NCBI RefSeq assembly: GCF_017876655.1
Contig: NZ_JAGIOK010000001.1
Location: 2,790,001-2,854,000 of the forward strand
Length of the DNA stretch: 64,000 nucleotides
Source of the DNA: Microbacterium imperiale
GTDB lineage: Bacteria; Actinomycetota; Actinomycetes; Actinomycetales; Microbacteriaceae
Direction of reading: 5' to 3'
The position numbers and the translations under genes were made by a program. Positions 25,544-33,441 of this stretch are shown here, in pieces. A model generated the notes under the pieces. The model had not been told where the DNA came from, searched no databases, and saw nothing but the letters and a program-made list of their open reading frames with translations. The stretch's first letter is position 1. Every line of letters begins with the position of its first letter.

Positions 25544-26041
25544 ATGCGTCGCCCCGTTCCCGACCCCGTCGGCCCCGGTCAGGAGTCCGTCTGGGACTAT
25601 CCGCGCCCGCCGCGTCTCGAGCGCATCTCCGCGCGCGTGACGATCGACTTCGCCGCGGTGACGATCGTCGACACCGACGACGTCGTGCGCGTACTCGAGA
25701 CCAGCCACCCGCCGGTGTACTACCTGCCGGCCGCGGCTTTCGTGCCGGGCTCGCTCGTGCCGACGGCGGGCTCGTCGTTCTGCGAGTTCAAGGGGGCGGC
25801 CGAGTACTTCGACGTCGTGCGCGGCACCGCCGTGGCGGCACGCGCGGCGTGGGGCTACCCCGACCCGGCGCCCGGCTACCAGGAGCTCGTCGGACACGTC
25901 GCGGTGTACGCGGGAGAAATGGACCGCTGCACAGTGGACGGCGAGGTCGTCACCCCGCAGCCGGGCGGCTTCTACGGCGGCTGGGTCACCGCGAACCTCG
26001 CGGGACCGTTCAAGGGCGTGCCCGGCTCGATGGGCTGGTGA
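25544..26041 (+). CDS. DUF427 domain protein
   Basis: A 165-residue soluble protein with one DUF427 domain: SVWDYPRPPRLE near 15-26, VRVLETSHPPVYYLP near 47-61, SSFCEFKGAAEYFDV near 77-91 and the closing FYGGWVTANLAGPFKG. The beta-tent fold of this family has a conserved pocket, but the biochemical role is not established to my knowledge. It is transcribed from its own leaderless promoter and is convergent with the next gene. Confidence 0.88.
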   Translation: MRRPVPDPVGPGQESVWDYPRPPRLERISARVTIDFAAVTIVDTDDVVRVLETSHPPVYYLPAAAFVPGSLVPTAGSSFCEFKGAAEYFDVVRGTAVAARAAWGYPDPAPGYQELVGHVAVYAGEMDRCTVDGEVVTPQPGGFYGGWVTANLAGPFKGVPGSMGW

Positions 26042-26093
26042 GGGCCGGCGCCGTCGAGCCGGGCACGGGGATGCCGCGCCTAGCGGCGAGGCA

Positions 26094-26729
26094 TCAGCGC
26101 TCCGCGCGCGCCAGGTTGGCCCGGAGCTCGTCGGCGTCCTGTCGCACGACGTAGGCGGGCTGGTCGCGCTCGACGCGCCAGCTCTCGGCGAGTGAGCCGA
26201 TGTCGACGGTGTCGAAGCCGAACTCGTCGTAGAGCGCGGTCACGTGCGCCACGGCGTCGGGGTGGTCGCTCGCGGTGGCGAGGGCCCGGCGGCCGGGCGT
26301 GCCGGCGGGGGAGCCGTCGGTGGTGATGTCGGCGGCCGGGATGTGGTTGAACGCCTTGACGACCTTCGCGTCGGCGAAGTGGCGCTGCGCCATCTCGGAC
26401 GTCGTCGTCAGCTTGTCGTCGAGTTCGGCGATGCGGCCGTCGCGCTCCCAGTAGTAGTTGTTCGTGTCGAGCACGATCTTGCCGGCCAGGGGCTCGGCCG
26501 GGATGTCGCCGAGCGCCTTGAGCGGTACCGTCACGACCGCCCAGTCCGCGGCCTCCGCGGCTTCGCGGGCGCTCGCCGCGCGAGCGTGCGCACCCAGCCG
26601 ATCCACGAGGTCCGCGAGCGTCTCGGGCCCGCGGGAGTTCGCGATCACGACGTCGTAGCCGCGTGCGACGAGACCCTCCGCGAGAGCGCTGCCGATGTGT
26701 CCTGCTCCGATGATTCCCACTGTCGTCAT
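26094..26729 (-). CDS. NADPH-binding reductase, F420-dependent NADP oxidoreductase family
   Basis: A 211-residue protein with an N-terminal Rossmann fold: VGIIGAGHIGSALAEGL at 4-20, then ANSRGPETL near 30-38, where the Arg suits the NADPH 2'-phosphate, and TVPLKAL and VLDTNNYYWERDG further on. This is the NAD(P)-binding F420 reductase/FNO-like family. True F420 use is uncertain because many relatives are NADPH-binding proteins of unknown substrate. It is the last of three minus-strand genes (lactonase, siderophore-interacting protein, this one) with short gaps. The ATG start has no strong ribosome binding site. Confidence 0.85.
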   Translation of the reverse strand: MTTVGIIGAGHIGSALAEGLVARGYDVVIANSRGPETLADLVDRLGAHARAASAREAAEAADWAVVTVPLKALGDIPAEPLAGKIVLDTNNYYWERDGRIAELDDKLTTTSEMAQRHFADAKVVKAFNHIPAADITTDGSPAGTPGRRALATASDHPDAVAHVTALYDEFGFDTVDIGSLAESWRVERDQPAYVVRQDADELRANLARAER

Positions 26730-26786
26730 GGCGGGCTCAACCGGACAGGTCGCGCGGGCATTCCCCGTCGAGAGGGACGGGCGCGA

Positions 26787-27563
26787 TCAGATGATCTGCC
26801 CGATGGGCTCGCGCTTCTCGGCCTGGAACCGGTCCTCGGTGCGCCCGCGCGCCCAGTAGCCCGACAGCGACACCCCCGCGCGGTCCAGTCCGCGCTCGTC
26901 GAAGAGCACGCGCCGCAGCGCCTTCATCGACTCGCGCTCGCCGTGGGCGAAGACCTGGACGTCGCCCGTGCGCCAGTCGCACTGGCGCACCACCGCTGCG
27001 AGCGCCTCGGGGTCATGCGTCGCGTCGACGACCCATTCGACCTCGACGCCCGCCGGGGCGGTCAGCGGCAGGATCGCGTCATCGGAGTCCACCTCGATGA
27101 ACGCGCGGCCCACCGCGTCCGCGGGCAGCGCCTCGAGGGTCGCCGCGATCGCGGGCAGTGCCGAGAGGTCTCCCGCGAGCAGGTGCCAGTCGGCGGCGGC
27201 ATCCGGCGTGTAGCCTCCGCCCGGCCCCAGAAGCGCGATCGTGTCGCCGACTTGCGCACGTGCCGCCCAGGGGCCTGCGAGCCCCTCGTCGCCGTGGACG
27301 ACGAAGTCGATGTCGAGTGTGCCGGCCACAGGGTCGACGCGGCGCACGGTGTACGTGCGGGTCACGGGGGCCGATTCCGGCGCCGGCGTGGTGAACTTCA
27401 GCTTGACGTACTTGTCGGTCTCGGGCCGGTTCTCGAACGCCGCCATCCCGGGCCCGCCCAGCGTCACCCGGACCAGGTCGGCCGAGAGCCGTTCGGTCGC
27501 GACGACCTCGAGGTCGATGCTCGGACGAGGGACGCGGGGAGCCGTGCGGGAAGAAAGGGTCAC
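26787..27563 (-). CDS. Siderophore-interacting protein (ferric-siderophore reductase)
   Basis: A 258-residue SIP/ViuB-type flavoprotein. FAD-binding signature TRTYTVRRVDP near 67-77, then LDIDFVVHGDEGLAGPWAARA near 85-105 (characteristic H-G-x-x-G-x-A), LLAGDLSALPAIAATLEALP near 130-148, FAHGERESMKALRRVL near 200-215 and the C-terminal LSGYWARGRTED. It reduces iron in imported ferric siderophores in the cytosol. The GTG start lies 7 bases after a TACCGT -10, and an IdeR/DtxR-like box spans the start, consistent with iron repression. No siderophore biosynthesis genes are in the window. Confidence 0.91.
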   Translation of the reverse strand: MTLSSRTAPRVPRPSIDLEVVATERLSADLVRVTLGGPGMAAFENRPETDKYVKLKFTTPAPESAPVTRTYTVRRVDPVAGTLDIDFVVHGDEGLAGPWAARAQVGDTIALLGPGGGYTPDAAADWHLLAGDLSALPAIAATLEALPADAVGRAFIEVDSDDAILPLTAPAGVEVEWVVDATHDPEALAAVVRQCDWRTGDVQVFAHGERESMKALRRVLFDERGLDRAGVSLSGYWARGRTEDRFQAEKREPIGQII

Positions 27564-27576
27564 CTTACCTACGGTA
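27554..27576 (-). promoter_or_regulatory. Leaderless promoter with IdeR/DtxR-like box
   Basis: On the minus strand TACCGT (27576-27571) is a -10 hexamer 7 bases before the GTG at 27563. The 19 bases from 27572 to 27554, GTAGGTAAGGTGACCCTTT, match the IdeR/DtxR iron-box consensus TTAGGTTAGGCTAACCTAA at 12 of 19 positions and cover the start site. Confidence 0.45.
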
Positions 27577-27599
27577 CCCGCGTCGGCCGCGGGGCGGGT

Positions 27600-28622
27600 T
27601 CAGACGAACCGCACCCAGTTCGCTCCCGCGCCGGTCTCGGCCTGCTGCAGCAGCGTCAGCTCGGCGCCGTCGACGGCATACAGCGAGATCGTCGTCGACC
27701 GCTCTCCGGCGGCGACGAGCCGGTCGCCGCTCGGCGAGACGGCGAACCCGCGCGGCTGGGGCTCGGTGGGGATGAACGTCTCGACGGGGCGGACCGTCCC
27801 GTCGCCGGTCACGGGGACCGCACCGAGCGAGCTGGTCGAGCGCTCGGAGGTCCAGAGATGCCGCTCGCCGGCGCCGAGGTGGATGTCGGCGCCCCACACC
27901 GCGTGGTGGGCGACGGGGTCGGCTCCGATCTCGCCACGGACGAGCCCGGCCGCCGGGTCGACGGCAGCGGCCTGCGAGCGCAGCTCGAGGGCACCGGTCT
28001 CGCGGTCGCGGCCGTAGTGGAGGACCTCGCCGGAGTACTCGGTCATGACGTAGACGGCGTCCTGGGCTTCGGTCAGCACGAGGTGACGCGGACCGCTGCC
28101 GGCGGGCGCGGCGACGGTGCCGACGGGAGTGAGCATCAGGTCGTCGCCGAGGGCGTACGAGGCGATGAGGTCATCGCCCAGCGACACGAAGTAGACGAAC
28201 CGGCCGTCGGACGAGGGAAGCACGGAATGCAGCTTCGAGAACTCCACGCGGCCGGTCGGCTCACCCACGACGCCGTCGACGATCGGCGCGACGATGCCGT
28301 AGTCGCCGCCGTACGAGGCGGCGAGCAGCGCCGAGCCGTCGCGGGTCAGGGCGATGTAGCTGACCGACCCGCCGGGCAGCGCGAAGCGCGAGCGCGGGGT
28401 GAGGGTTCCCGTCTCGCGGTCGAGCGCAAGCGTGACGATCGCCGCGGGGTCGCCCTTCACACCCGCGTAGACGAGGTCACGTGCGGTGTCGACGGCGAAG
28501 GTGCCCGTTCCCGGGAGGTCTGCCGTGACGGCGAGGCGCTCGAGCGACTCAGCCGCGAGGCGGAACACGCTGATGCTGTTGTCGCCCGCGTTGGCGACCA
28601 GGACGAGAGAGGAGTCAGTCAC
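27600..28622 (-). CDS. Lactonase family beta-propeller protein
   Basis: A 340-residue protein with the repeating pattern of a seven-bladed propeller of the YbhE/6-phosphogluconolactonase-like family: LVANAGDNSISVFRL near 7-21, FAVDTARDLVYAGV, IALTRDGSALLAASYGGD near 90, SGPRHLVLTEAQDAVYVMTE near 173 and PRGFAVSPSGDRLVAAGE near 294. The family hydrolyses gluconolactone phosphate in E. coli; relatives may act on other lactones. There is no signal peptide, so it is cytosolic. GTG 28622 is supported by a -10 hexamer 6 bases ahead. It is first in a minus-strand run with the siderophore-interacting protein. Confidence 0.85.
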   Translation of the reverse strand: MTDSSLVLVANAGDNSISVFRLAAESLERLAVTADLPGTGTFAVDTARDLVYAGVKGDPAAIVTLALDRETGTLTPRSRFALPGGSVSYIALTRDGSALLAASYGGDYGIVAPIVDGVVGEPTGRVEFSKLHSVLPSSDGRFVYFVSLGDDLIASYALGDDLMLTPVGTVAAPAGSGPRHLVLTEAQDAVYVMTEYSGEVLHYGRDRETGALELRSQAAAVDPAAGLVRGEIGADPVAHHAVWGADIHLGAGERHLWTSERSTSSLGAVPVTGDGTVRPVETFIPTEPQPRGFAVSPSGDRLVAAGERSTTISLYAVDGAELTLLQQAETGAGANWVRFV

Positions 28623-28634
28623 ACAGCGAGCCTA
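28623..28634 (-). promoter_or_regulatory. Leaderless promoter of the lactonase gene
   Basis: On the minus strand TAGGCT (28634-28629) ends 6 bases before the GTG at 28622. Confidence 0.55.
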
Positions 28635-28696
28635 GTCCGGGGGTGCCGACGGTCCCGCGGCGGGAACGCACCGCCGGGACTGGTAAACTCGCGGAC

Positions 28697-28785
28697 GGAA
28701 GTGTGTCCGAGCGGCCTAAGGAGCATGGCTGGAATCCATGTAGGCGGGGTAACTCGCCTCGCAGGTTCAAATCCTGTCACTTCCG
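28697..28785 (+). tRNA. tRNA-Ser (anticodon GGA)
   Basis: Complete class II cloverleaf: acceptor GGAAGTG pairs with CACTTCC, the anticodon stem CATGG/CCATG encloses the loop CTGGAAT with anticodon GGA, there is a long variable arm with a GGCG/CGCC stem, and a T arm GCAGG-TTCAAAT-CCTGT. Discriminator is G at 28785 and the next three bases read CCA. A TAAACT -10 lies at 28684-28689. Reads UCC and UCU. Confidence 0.96.
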
Positions 28786-28795
28786 CCACGAACAG

Positions 28796-28827
28796 CAGAG
28801 CGCCACTCCCTCGGGGGTGGCGCTCTG
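28796..28827. terminator. Hairpin terminator after tRNA-Ser
   Basis: Perfect 11-bp stem CAGAGCGCCAC / GTGGCGCTCTG with a 10-nt loop, 8 bases after the tRNA CCA and before the convergent HD gene. Likely serves both directions. Confidence 0.7.
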
Positions 28828-28848
28828 TCGCGTCAGGCGGGCGCTCGC

Positions 28849-29478
28849 TCAGTCGCCGGCACCGCTGGGCCCATCGAGGATGCCCGCCCACACCTCGCCG
28901 CCCGACACGATGCGCTGCGACGCGTCGAGGCGGGCGGCGGCGGTCGTCGGCTTACGGGTGGCCTGCGCGTGGATGCATCCGGCGAACTCTGCGGTGAAGC
29001 CCTGCCGCGGATGCCGCGCCGTGACGGCCCGCAGCACGTCGCCGTCCCACAGCTCGGGCGCGACGCCCGACACATCGAGGCTCGTCGCGACCTCGAGCAG
29101 GTGCCCCTCAGCATCCTGGTCGGGGTCGACGCTCAGCCACATGTGGCGCTCGATGACCTCGCGCACCCGTTCGCGGCGCTCGGATGACCAGCCGGCCCCG
29201 GCCGCGAACGCCCAGGCTGCCGCACCGCCGGCGGACTCGAACGCGACCTCGTGGGCGTCGAAGGACGGCGTCACGCCGAGGTCATGCAGCATCGCCGCGA
29301 CGAAGAGCAGCTCGGCGTCGTACGGCAGCGACAGCGCGTCGGCGCGCAGCCGGGCCCAGGCCCACGACCGGAGGCCGTGGGCCACGAGGGCCGGCGAAGA
29401 CCAGCGCTGCAGCGTCTCGAGGGCGGCCGCGGCGGTCGGGGTCGGGGGAGCGAGGAGCTCGTCGAGATCGAGGGTCAC
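28849..29478 (-). CDS. HD domain phosphohydrolase
   Basis: A 209-residue HD superfamily metal-dependent phosphohydrolase. The HD signature appears as HGLRSWAWARL near 34-44, AMLHDLGVTPSF near 61-72 (His-Asp pair), then SSERRERVREVIERHMWLSV and DPDQDAEGHLLEVATSLDVSG. It resembles small HD proteins related to cyanamide hydratase or nucleotide phosphohydrolases; the substrate is unknown. GTG 29478 is the only good start. It diverges from the dicarboxylate symporter gene across a 198-base region with a perfect palindrome, so both may share regulation. Confidence 0.82.
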   Translation of the reverse strand: MTLDLDELLAPPTPTAAAALETLQRWSSPALVAHGLRSWAWARLRADALSLPYDAELLFVAAMLHDLGVTPSFDAHEVAFESAGGAAAWAFAAGAGWSSERRERVREVIERHMWLSVDPDQDAEGHLLEVATSLDVSGVAPELWDGDVLRAVTARHPRQGFTAEFAGCIHAQATRKPTTAAARLDASQRIVSGGEVWAGILDGPSGAGD

Positions 29479-29592
29479 CCGGTCATCATCGGCCCTGCGG
29501 GGCCGGATGCCGGTCCCCGCCGGCCGGTCCGGCAGGGATCAGCGCGACGGAGTCGCGAATGCGACGATGGGGAGCGTTTCGAGGCGTCACGA

Positions 29593-29669
29593 AGGGTCAT
29601 ATGACCCTCACCACCCCGCGAAGGGTTTAGCGTCGGTGGGTCGCCATCGCGACGACATCCCCTCAGGAG
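29593..29669 (+). promoter_or_regulatory. Operator palindrome and promoter of the dicarboxylate symporter gene
   Basis: AGGGTCATATGACCCT at 29593-29608 is a perfect 16-bp palindrome. GAAGGGT from its left edge is repeated at 29620-29626. TAGCGT at 29628-29633 is the likely -10, giving a leader of about 37 nt with AGGAG at 29665-29669. The palindrome sits upstream of the -35 zone, a position suited to an activator. The regulator is not in the window. Confidence 0.55.
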
Positions 29670-29676
29670 CATCACC

Positions 29677-31071
29677 ATGAGTTCTGCCACCTCGAAGAGT
29701 CCGGCCCCCGCCAAGCGGAAGAAGCCGTTCTACCGTTCGTTCGGCTTCCAGATCACCATCGCCCTCATCGCCGGCGTGCTGCTCGGCCTGCTCGCACGCC
29801 AGCTCGGGCCCGACGCCGAAGGCAACCCGAACGGGCTCGCCGCCACGCTCTCGACGATCGGCAGCGGCTACGTCACGCTGCTGCGCACGGCGGTCGTGCC
29901 GCTGATCTTCCTCGCGATCGTCGCCTCGATCACGCAGCTGCGAAACGTCACCAACGCCGCGCGGCTGGCCGGGCAGACCCTGCTGTGGTTCGCCATCACC
30001 GCCCTCATCGCCGTGACGATCGGCATCGTGCTCGGTGTCACCATCCAGCCGGGCGCGCGCGTCGACGCCGGCCAGCTCACCCCCGACACGCCCTCGAACG
30101 TCGGTTCGTGGTGGAGCTTCCTCACGGGCCTCATCCCGCAGAACTTCCTCGGGCTCACGGTCTCGACCTCGATCGACCCCGACACCGGCGCCGCATCGTC
30201 GAGCGTCGGCTACAACGTCCTGCAGATCATCGTGATCTCGGCCGCGATCGGCATCGCCGCGCTCAAGCTCGGCGCCCGGGCCGAGGCGTTCGTGTCGTTC
30301 ACCGAGTCGGCGCTCAAGGTCGTCCAGCGCGTGCTGTGGTGGATCATCCGCATCGCCCCGATCGGAACGCTCGGCCTCATCGGCTCGGCCGTCGTGACCT
30401 ACGGGTGGGAGAAGCTGACGACGCTGCTGTGGTTCGCCGTGGCGATCTACGTCGGCCTCGCCCTCGTGCTGTTCGTCGTGTATCCCGTGCTGCTGAAGAC
30501 TCACGGCCTGTCGATCCGTCAGTACTTCTCGGGTGTGTGGCCCGCGGTGCAGCTCGCGTTCGTGTCGCGGTCGTCGATCGGCACCCTTCCGCTGACGCAG
30601 CGCGTGACCGAGCGCAACCTCGGTGTGCCGCGCGAGTACGCCTCGTTCGCGGTGCCCTTCGGTGCCACGACCAAGATGGACGGCTGCGCCGCGATCTACC
30701 CCGCGATCGCCGCGATCTTCGTCGCCCAGTTCTTCGGCCTCGAGCTGTCGTTCGTGCAGTACCTGCTGATCGTCGTCGTGTCGGTCGTGGGCTCGGCCGC
30801 CACCGCGGGCACGACCGGCGCGACGGTCATGCTCACCCTGACGCTCACGACGCTGGGACTGCCGCTCGAGGGCGTCGGCCTGCTGCTGGCGATCGACCCC
30901 ATCCTCGACATGGGCCGCACCGCCGTCAACGTCGCCGGTCAGGCGCTCGTGCCGACGATCGTCGCCAAGCGCGAGGGCATCCTCGACGGCGAGCTGTACG
31001 ACGCCGAGCGTTCGGGCGACCCGTTCGCCGACGACAGCGCCGACGAGCTCGAGCAGACCGCGCGCGCCTGA
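29677..31071 (+). CDS. Dicarboxylate/amino acid:cation symporter (DAACS/SDF)
   Basis: A 464-residue sodium or proton symporter of the glutamate/dicarboxylate family (GltP/DctA). It has eight helices plus two hairpin loops: RTAVVPLIFLAIVASI near 69-84, SRSSIGTLPLTQR near 298-310 (HP1 serine motif), PFGATTKMDGCAAIY near 325-339 (NMDGT-like), TAGTTGATVMLTLTL (HP2) and AIDPILDMGRTAVNVAGQ near 406-423 (conserved Asp and Asn that bind cation and substrate). It lacks the Arg/Thr pattern needed to separate aspartate from C4-dicarboxylate with certainty. ATG 29677 follows AGGAG. A perfect operator palindrome upstream points to substrate- or growth-phase-dependent control. Confidence 0.91.
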   Translation: MSSATSKSPAPAKRKKPFYRSFGFQITIALIAGVLLGLLARQLGPDAEGNPNGLAATLSTIGSGYVTLLRTAVVPLIFLAIVASITQLRNVTNAARLAGQTLLWFAITALIAVTIGIVLGVTIQPGARVDAGQLTPDTPSNVGSWWSFLTGLIPQNFLGLTVSTSIDPDTGAASSSVGYNVLQIIVISAAIGIAALKLGARAEAFVSFTESALKVVQRVLWWIIRIAPIGTLGLIGSAVVTYGWEKLTTLLWFAVAIYVGLALVLFVVYPVLLKTHGLSIRQYFSGVWPAVQLAFVSRSSIGTLPLTQRVTERNLGVPREYASFAVPFGATTKMDGCAAIYPAIAAIFVAQFFGLELSFVQYLLIVVVSVVGSAATAGTTGATVMLTLTLTTLGLPLEGVGLLLAIDPILDMGRTAVNVAGQALVPTIVAKREGILDGELYDAERSGDPFADDSADELEQTARA

Positions 31072-31088
31072 TCGCCGCTGCGCCTGAA

Positions 31089-31121
31089 ACGGGCCGGTCC
31101 GGATTCTCCGGGCCGGCCCGT
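31089..31121. terminator. Hairpin terminator between convergent genes
   Basis: ACGGGCCGG (31089-31097) pairs with CCGGCCCGT (31113-31121) and the loop contains a further TCCGG/CCGGG pairing. It lies between the symporter stop and the convergent transglutaminase gene. Confidence 0.65.
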
Positions 31122-31155
31122 CTCGCGTGAGAGCCTCCCTTGCGCGGTGGCGCGG

Positions 31156-33441
31156 TCAGGCGCGGACGAGGGTCCGCGGCAGCAGGATCGCCGTCAGGCG
31201 CCGCGGGGTCGACACCGAGGCGAGAAGTCCCCGACGCACCTCGGCCGCATCGGCCGCGGCCGCGCCGCCCGCCGAGATGTCCATGCCGTCGCCGGGACGG
31301 CCGAAGCCGGCGCGCTCGACGGCATCGACCAGCGCGGCGACGCGCTCGGCGGGCACCGCAGGCAGGGCCGACAACCGCGTCCCCAGCGCGCGGGGGCTCT
31401 CGGCGTCCGAGAGCGGCAGTCCGACGTCTCGGGCACTGTCGCGGACGAGCTGCCAGGCCGCCAGGATGTTCCCGCCGCGGGCGGCGGAGAGCTGGCGGTG
31501 GCGGCGCACTGCGGCCAGCAGTGCCGGGAGGAGCAGCAGGGCGACGGCGCCGAGGACGACTCCGGCGTACGGCAGCGCCACGGCGACGGACGGCGTCGGC
31601 GACGTCGTCCCGGGAGCCGCGGTGGTCGCCGGGCTCGGCGCAGCCGCATCGCTGGGCGCGGCCGACGCCGTGGGCTGGGGCGCCGGATCGGGCGTGACGT
31701 CCTCGCCGCCGTCGTCGGGGACCGGCTGCGTCGAGCGCTGATACGTCGGCGGCGCGCCCAGGCTGTTCGTCGGCTCGAACGGGACCCAGCCGATGCCCGC
31801 GAAATACACCTCGGGCCACGAGTGCAGCTGCGAGCTCATGACGGACGCGACGCTCTCGCCGTCGACCGATCGCCCCGTGAGGCTGCCCGGCAGGTAGCCC
31901 ACGACGATGCGCGAGGGCATCCCCAGCGTGCGCGCCATGACGGCGAAGGCCGAGGCGTAGTGCACGCAGTAGCCGCTGCGCACCTCGAGGAAGTCGGCGA
32001 TCGCGTCGACGCCCGAGCCGTCGAAGCCGTCGGCCACGGGCGCGTCGAGCGAGTAGCGGAAGTCCGATCCGCGGAACCACCGCTGCAGCGCGGCGAGCTG
32101 GTCGTATGCGGTGACCTCGCCCGCGGTGATCTCACGCGCGGTGCGCTCGATCGACGGCGGCATGGCCTCGGGAAGCTGCGTGACGGACTCGGACAGCCCC
32201 TCGGCGGTCGTGCCGGCTGCCTGGATCTGCTCGAGCGTCGGGCGCACGACGTGCGTCGTGGTGACGTACTCCTGGCCCTGCGTGTCGGCGCCGTCGCCGA
32301 TGACCGTCCGGTTGCTCGGCATCGCCGCCCACGAGCCGGCGAGATCGTCGACGCGCACGGCCGGCGACGGGATCGGCAGCCACGTCGACGACAGCTGGGT
32401 GATCGCCACCGTCGTCCGGTACTCGGTGATCCGGATGTCGGGATCGGCGACGACGGGCCCGAGGGCCTCGGGCGTGAGCGGCGCGGTCTCGTCGCGGTCG
32501 GGCTCCCAGACGCGGCCGTCGAAGCGAGAGAGCGTCGTCGCGCGCAGGTACGGCGCCGAGGGTGCATTGGTGCGCGTCGTGAGCACCTCGACCTCGGTGG
32601 GGCGCCGCAGGTCGTCGCCCAGCTCGAGATTGGGGTTGATGGTCGTCGCCGGTCCGGTGCCGATGCCCACACGGGGCGCAGGCCGCGGCAGCTCGGGGAC
32701 GACGGCGACCGTCGCGACGATCGCGGCGACCGCGAGGCCCGCGGCCAACGCCGACCCGGTCCGCGACGAGCGTCCGGACGTCGCGGATGCGGCCGCCCCG
32801 GATGGTGTTCGCGACGCCGCCGCGGCCACCAGTGCCCGCTCGCGCGTACGCGTCTCGGTGCGGAGGAGCAGCAGCAGGGATGCCGCGAAGGCGACGAACG
32901 TCGCGATATCGAGGGGTGCCGGCACCGACAGAGCCGGGATCAGCCAGACCGCGACGAGGGCGACGGCTGCTAGCAGCGGCATCCGTGCGGTGATGACCGT
33001 GTGGTCGAGCAGGACGGTCAGCGCGGCCAGCGCGGACACGGTGACGACCGCCAGCGCTCGGCCGACCTCGAGCGGCGCGACGCCCGTGATGATCTGGTCG
33101 GCCGCGCCCGCGGCGATCGCGGGCAGCTCGGCAATCGTGCCGGGGGAGGGGATGACCAGCAGCAGCGCGGTGCCCCCGAAGTAGATCGCGGTCACGAGCG
33201 CCCCGGCCAGCAGCAGCTCGGCGAGCGTCACGAGCACCGCCGGTGTCCGCAGCCGCCGCAGCGCCGCGCCGGTCCCGAGGATCGCGACCACGACCGCGGC
33301 CGCCGCGGCGAGCCAGGGGCCGGCTGCGACGACGCGCAGCAGCGGAAGGACCGCCGCCGCGATCGCGACGAGGAGGGCCAGGGCCAGACGCACGTGGCCG
33401 CTGCGGCGAACCTCGGGCCGCCGCACCTCAGAACGCCGCAC
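31156..33441 (-). CDS. Transglutaminase-like membrane protein (TgpA/DUF3488 type)
   Basis: A 761-residue protein: about six N-terminal membrane helices (to about residue 255), an extracytoplasmic transglutaminase-like domain and a C-terminal helix with a cytoplasmic DUF4129-like tail. The catalytic Cys is in RSGYCVHYASAF near 490, the His in SQLHSWPEVYF near 535, and the third residue is in WVPFEPTNS, an Glu in place of the more common Asp. It is third in the operon MoxR ATPase - DUF58 - this gene; the start overlaps the DUF58 stop by 14 bases. The trio is widespread in actinobacteria and is thought to serve cell-envelope protein maturation. GTG 33441 is used; other GTG codons follow closely. 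Confidence 0.88.
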   Translation of the reverse strand: MRRSEVRRPEVRRSGHVRLALALLVAIAAAVLPLLRVVAAGPWLAAAAAVVVAILGTGAALRRLRTPAVLVTLAELLLAGALVTAIYFGGTALLLVIPSPGTIAELPAIAAGAADQIITGVAPLEVGRALAVVTVSALAALTVLLDHTVITARMPLLAAVALVAVWLIPALSVPAPLDIATFVAFAASLLLLLRTETRTRERALVAAAASRTPSGAAASATSGRSSRTGSALAAGLAVAAIVATVAVVPELPRPAPRVGIGTGPATTINPNLELGDDLRRPTEVEVLTTRTNAPSAPYLRATTLSRFDGRVWEPDRDETAPLTPEALGPVVADPDIRITEYRTTVAITQLSSTWLPIPSPAVRVDDLAGSWAAMPSNRTVIGDGADTQGQEYVTTTHVVRPTLEQIQAAGTTAEGLSESVTQLPEAMPPSIERTAREITAGEVTAYDQLAALQRWFRGSDFRYSLDAPVADGFDGSGVDAIADFLEVRSGYCVHYASAFAVMARTLGMPSRIVVGYLPGSLTGRSVDGESVASVMSSQLHSWPEVYFAGIGWVPFEPTNSLGAPPTYQRSTQPVPDDGGEDVTPDPAPQPTASAAPSDAAAPSPATTAAPGTTSPTPSVAVALPYAGVVLGAVALLLLPALLAAVRRHRQLSAARGGNILAAWQLVRDSARDVGLPLSDAESPRALGTRLSALPAVPAERVAALVDAVERAGFGRPGDGMDISAGGAAAADAAEVRRGLLASVSTPRRLTAILLPRTLVRA

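Noticed and set aside
26069..26094. Possible terminator hairpin between DUF427 and the reductase gene
   Set aside because: The GATGCC.../...GGCATC pairing is interrupted and weak, so I do not call it.
26244..28997. A 917-codon plus-strand frame across the reductase, siderophore and lactonase genes
   Set aside because: It runs through the tRNA gene and opposite three good genes and shows no family motif.
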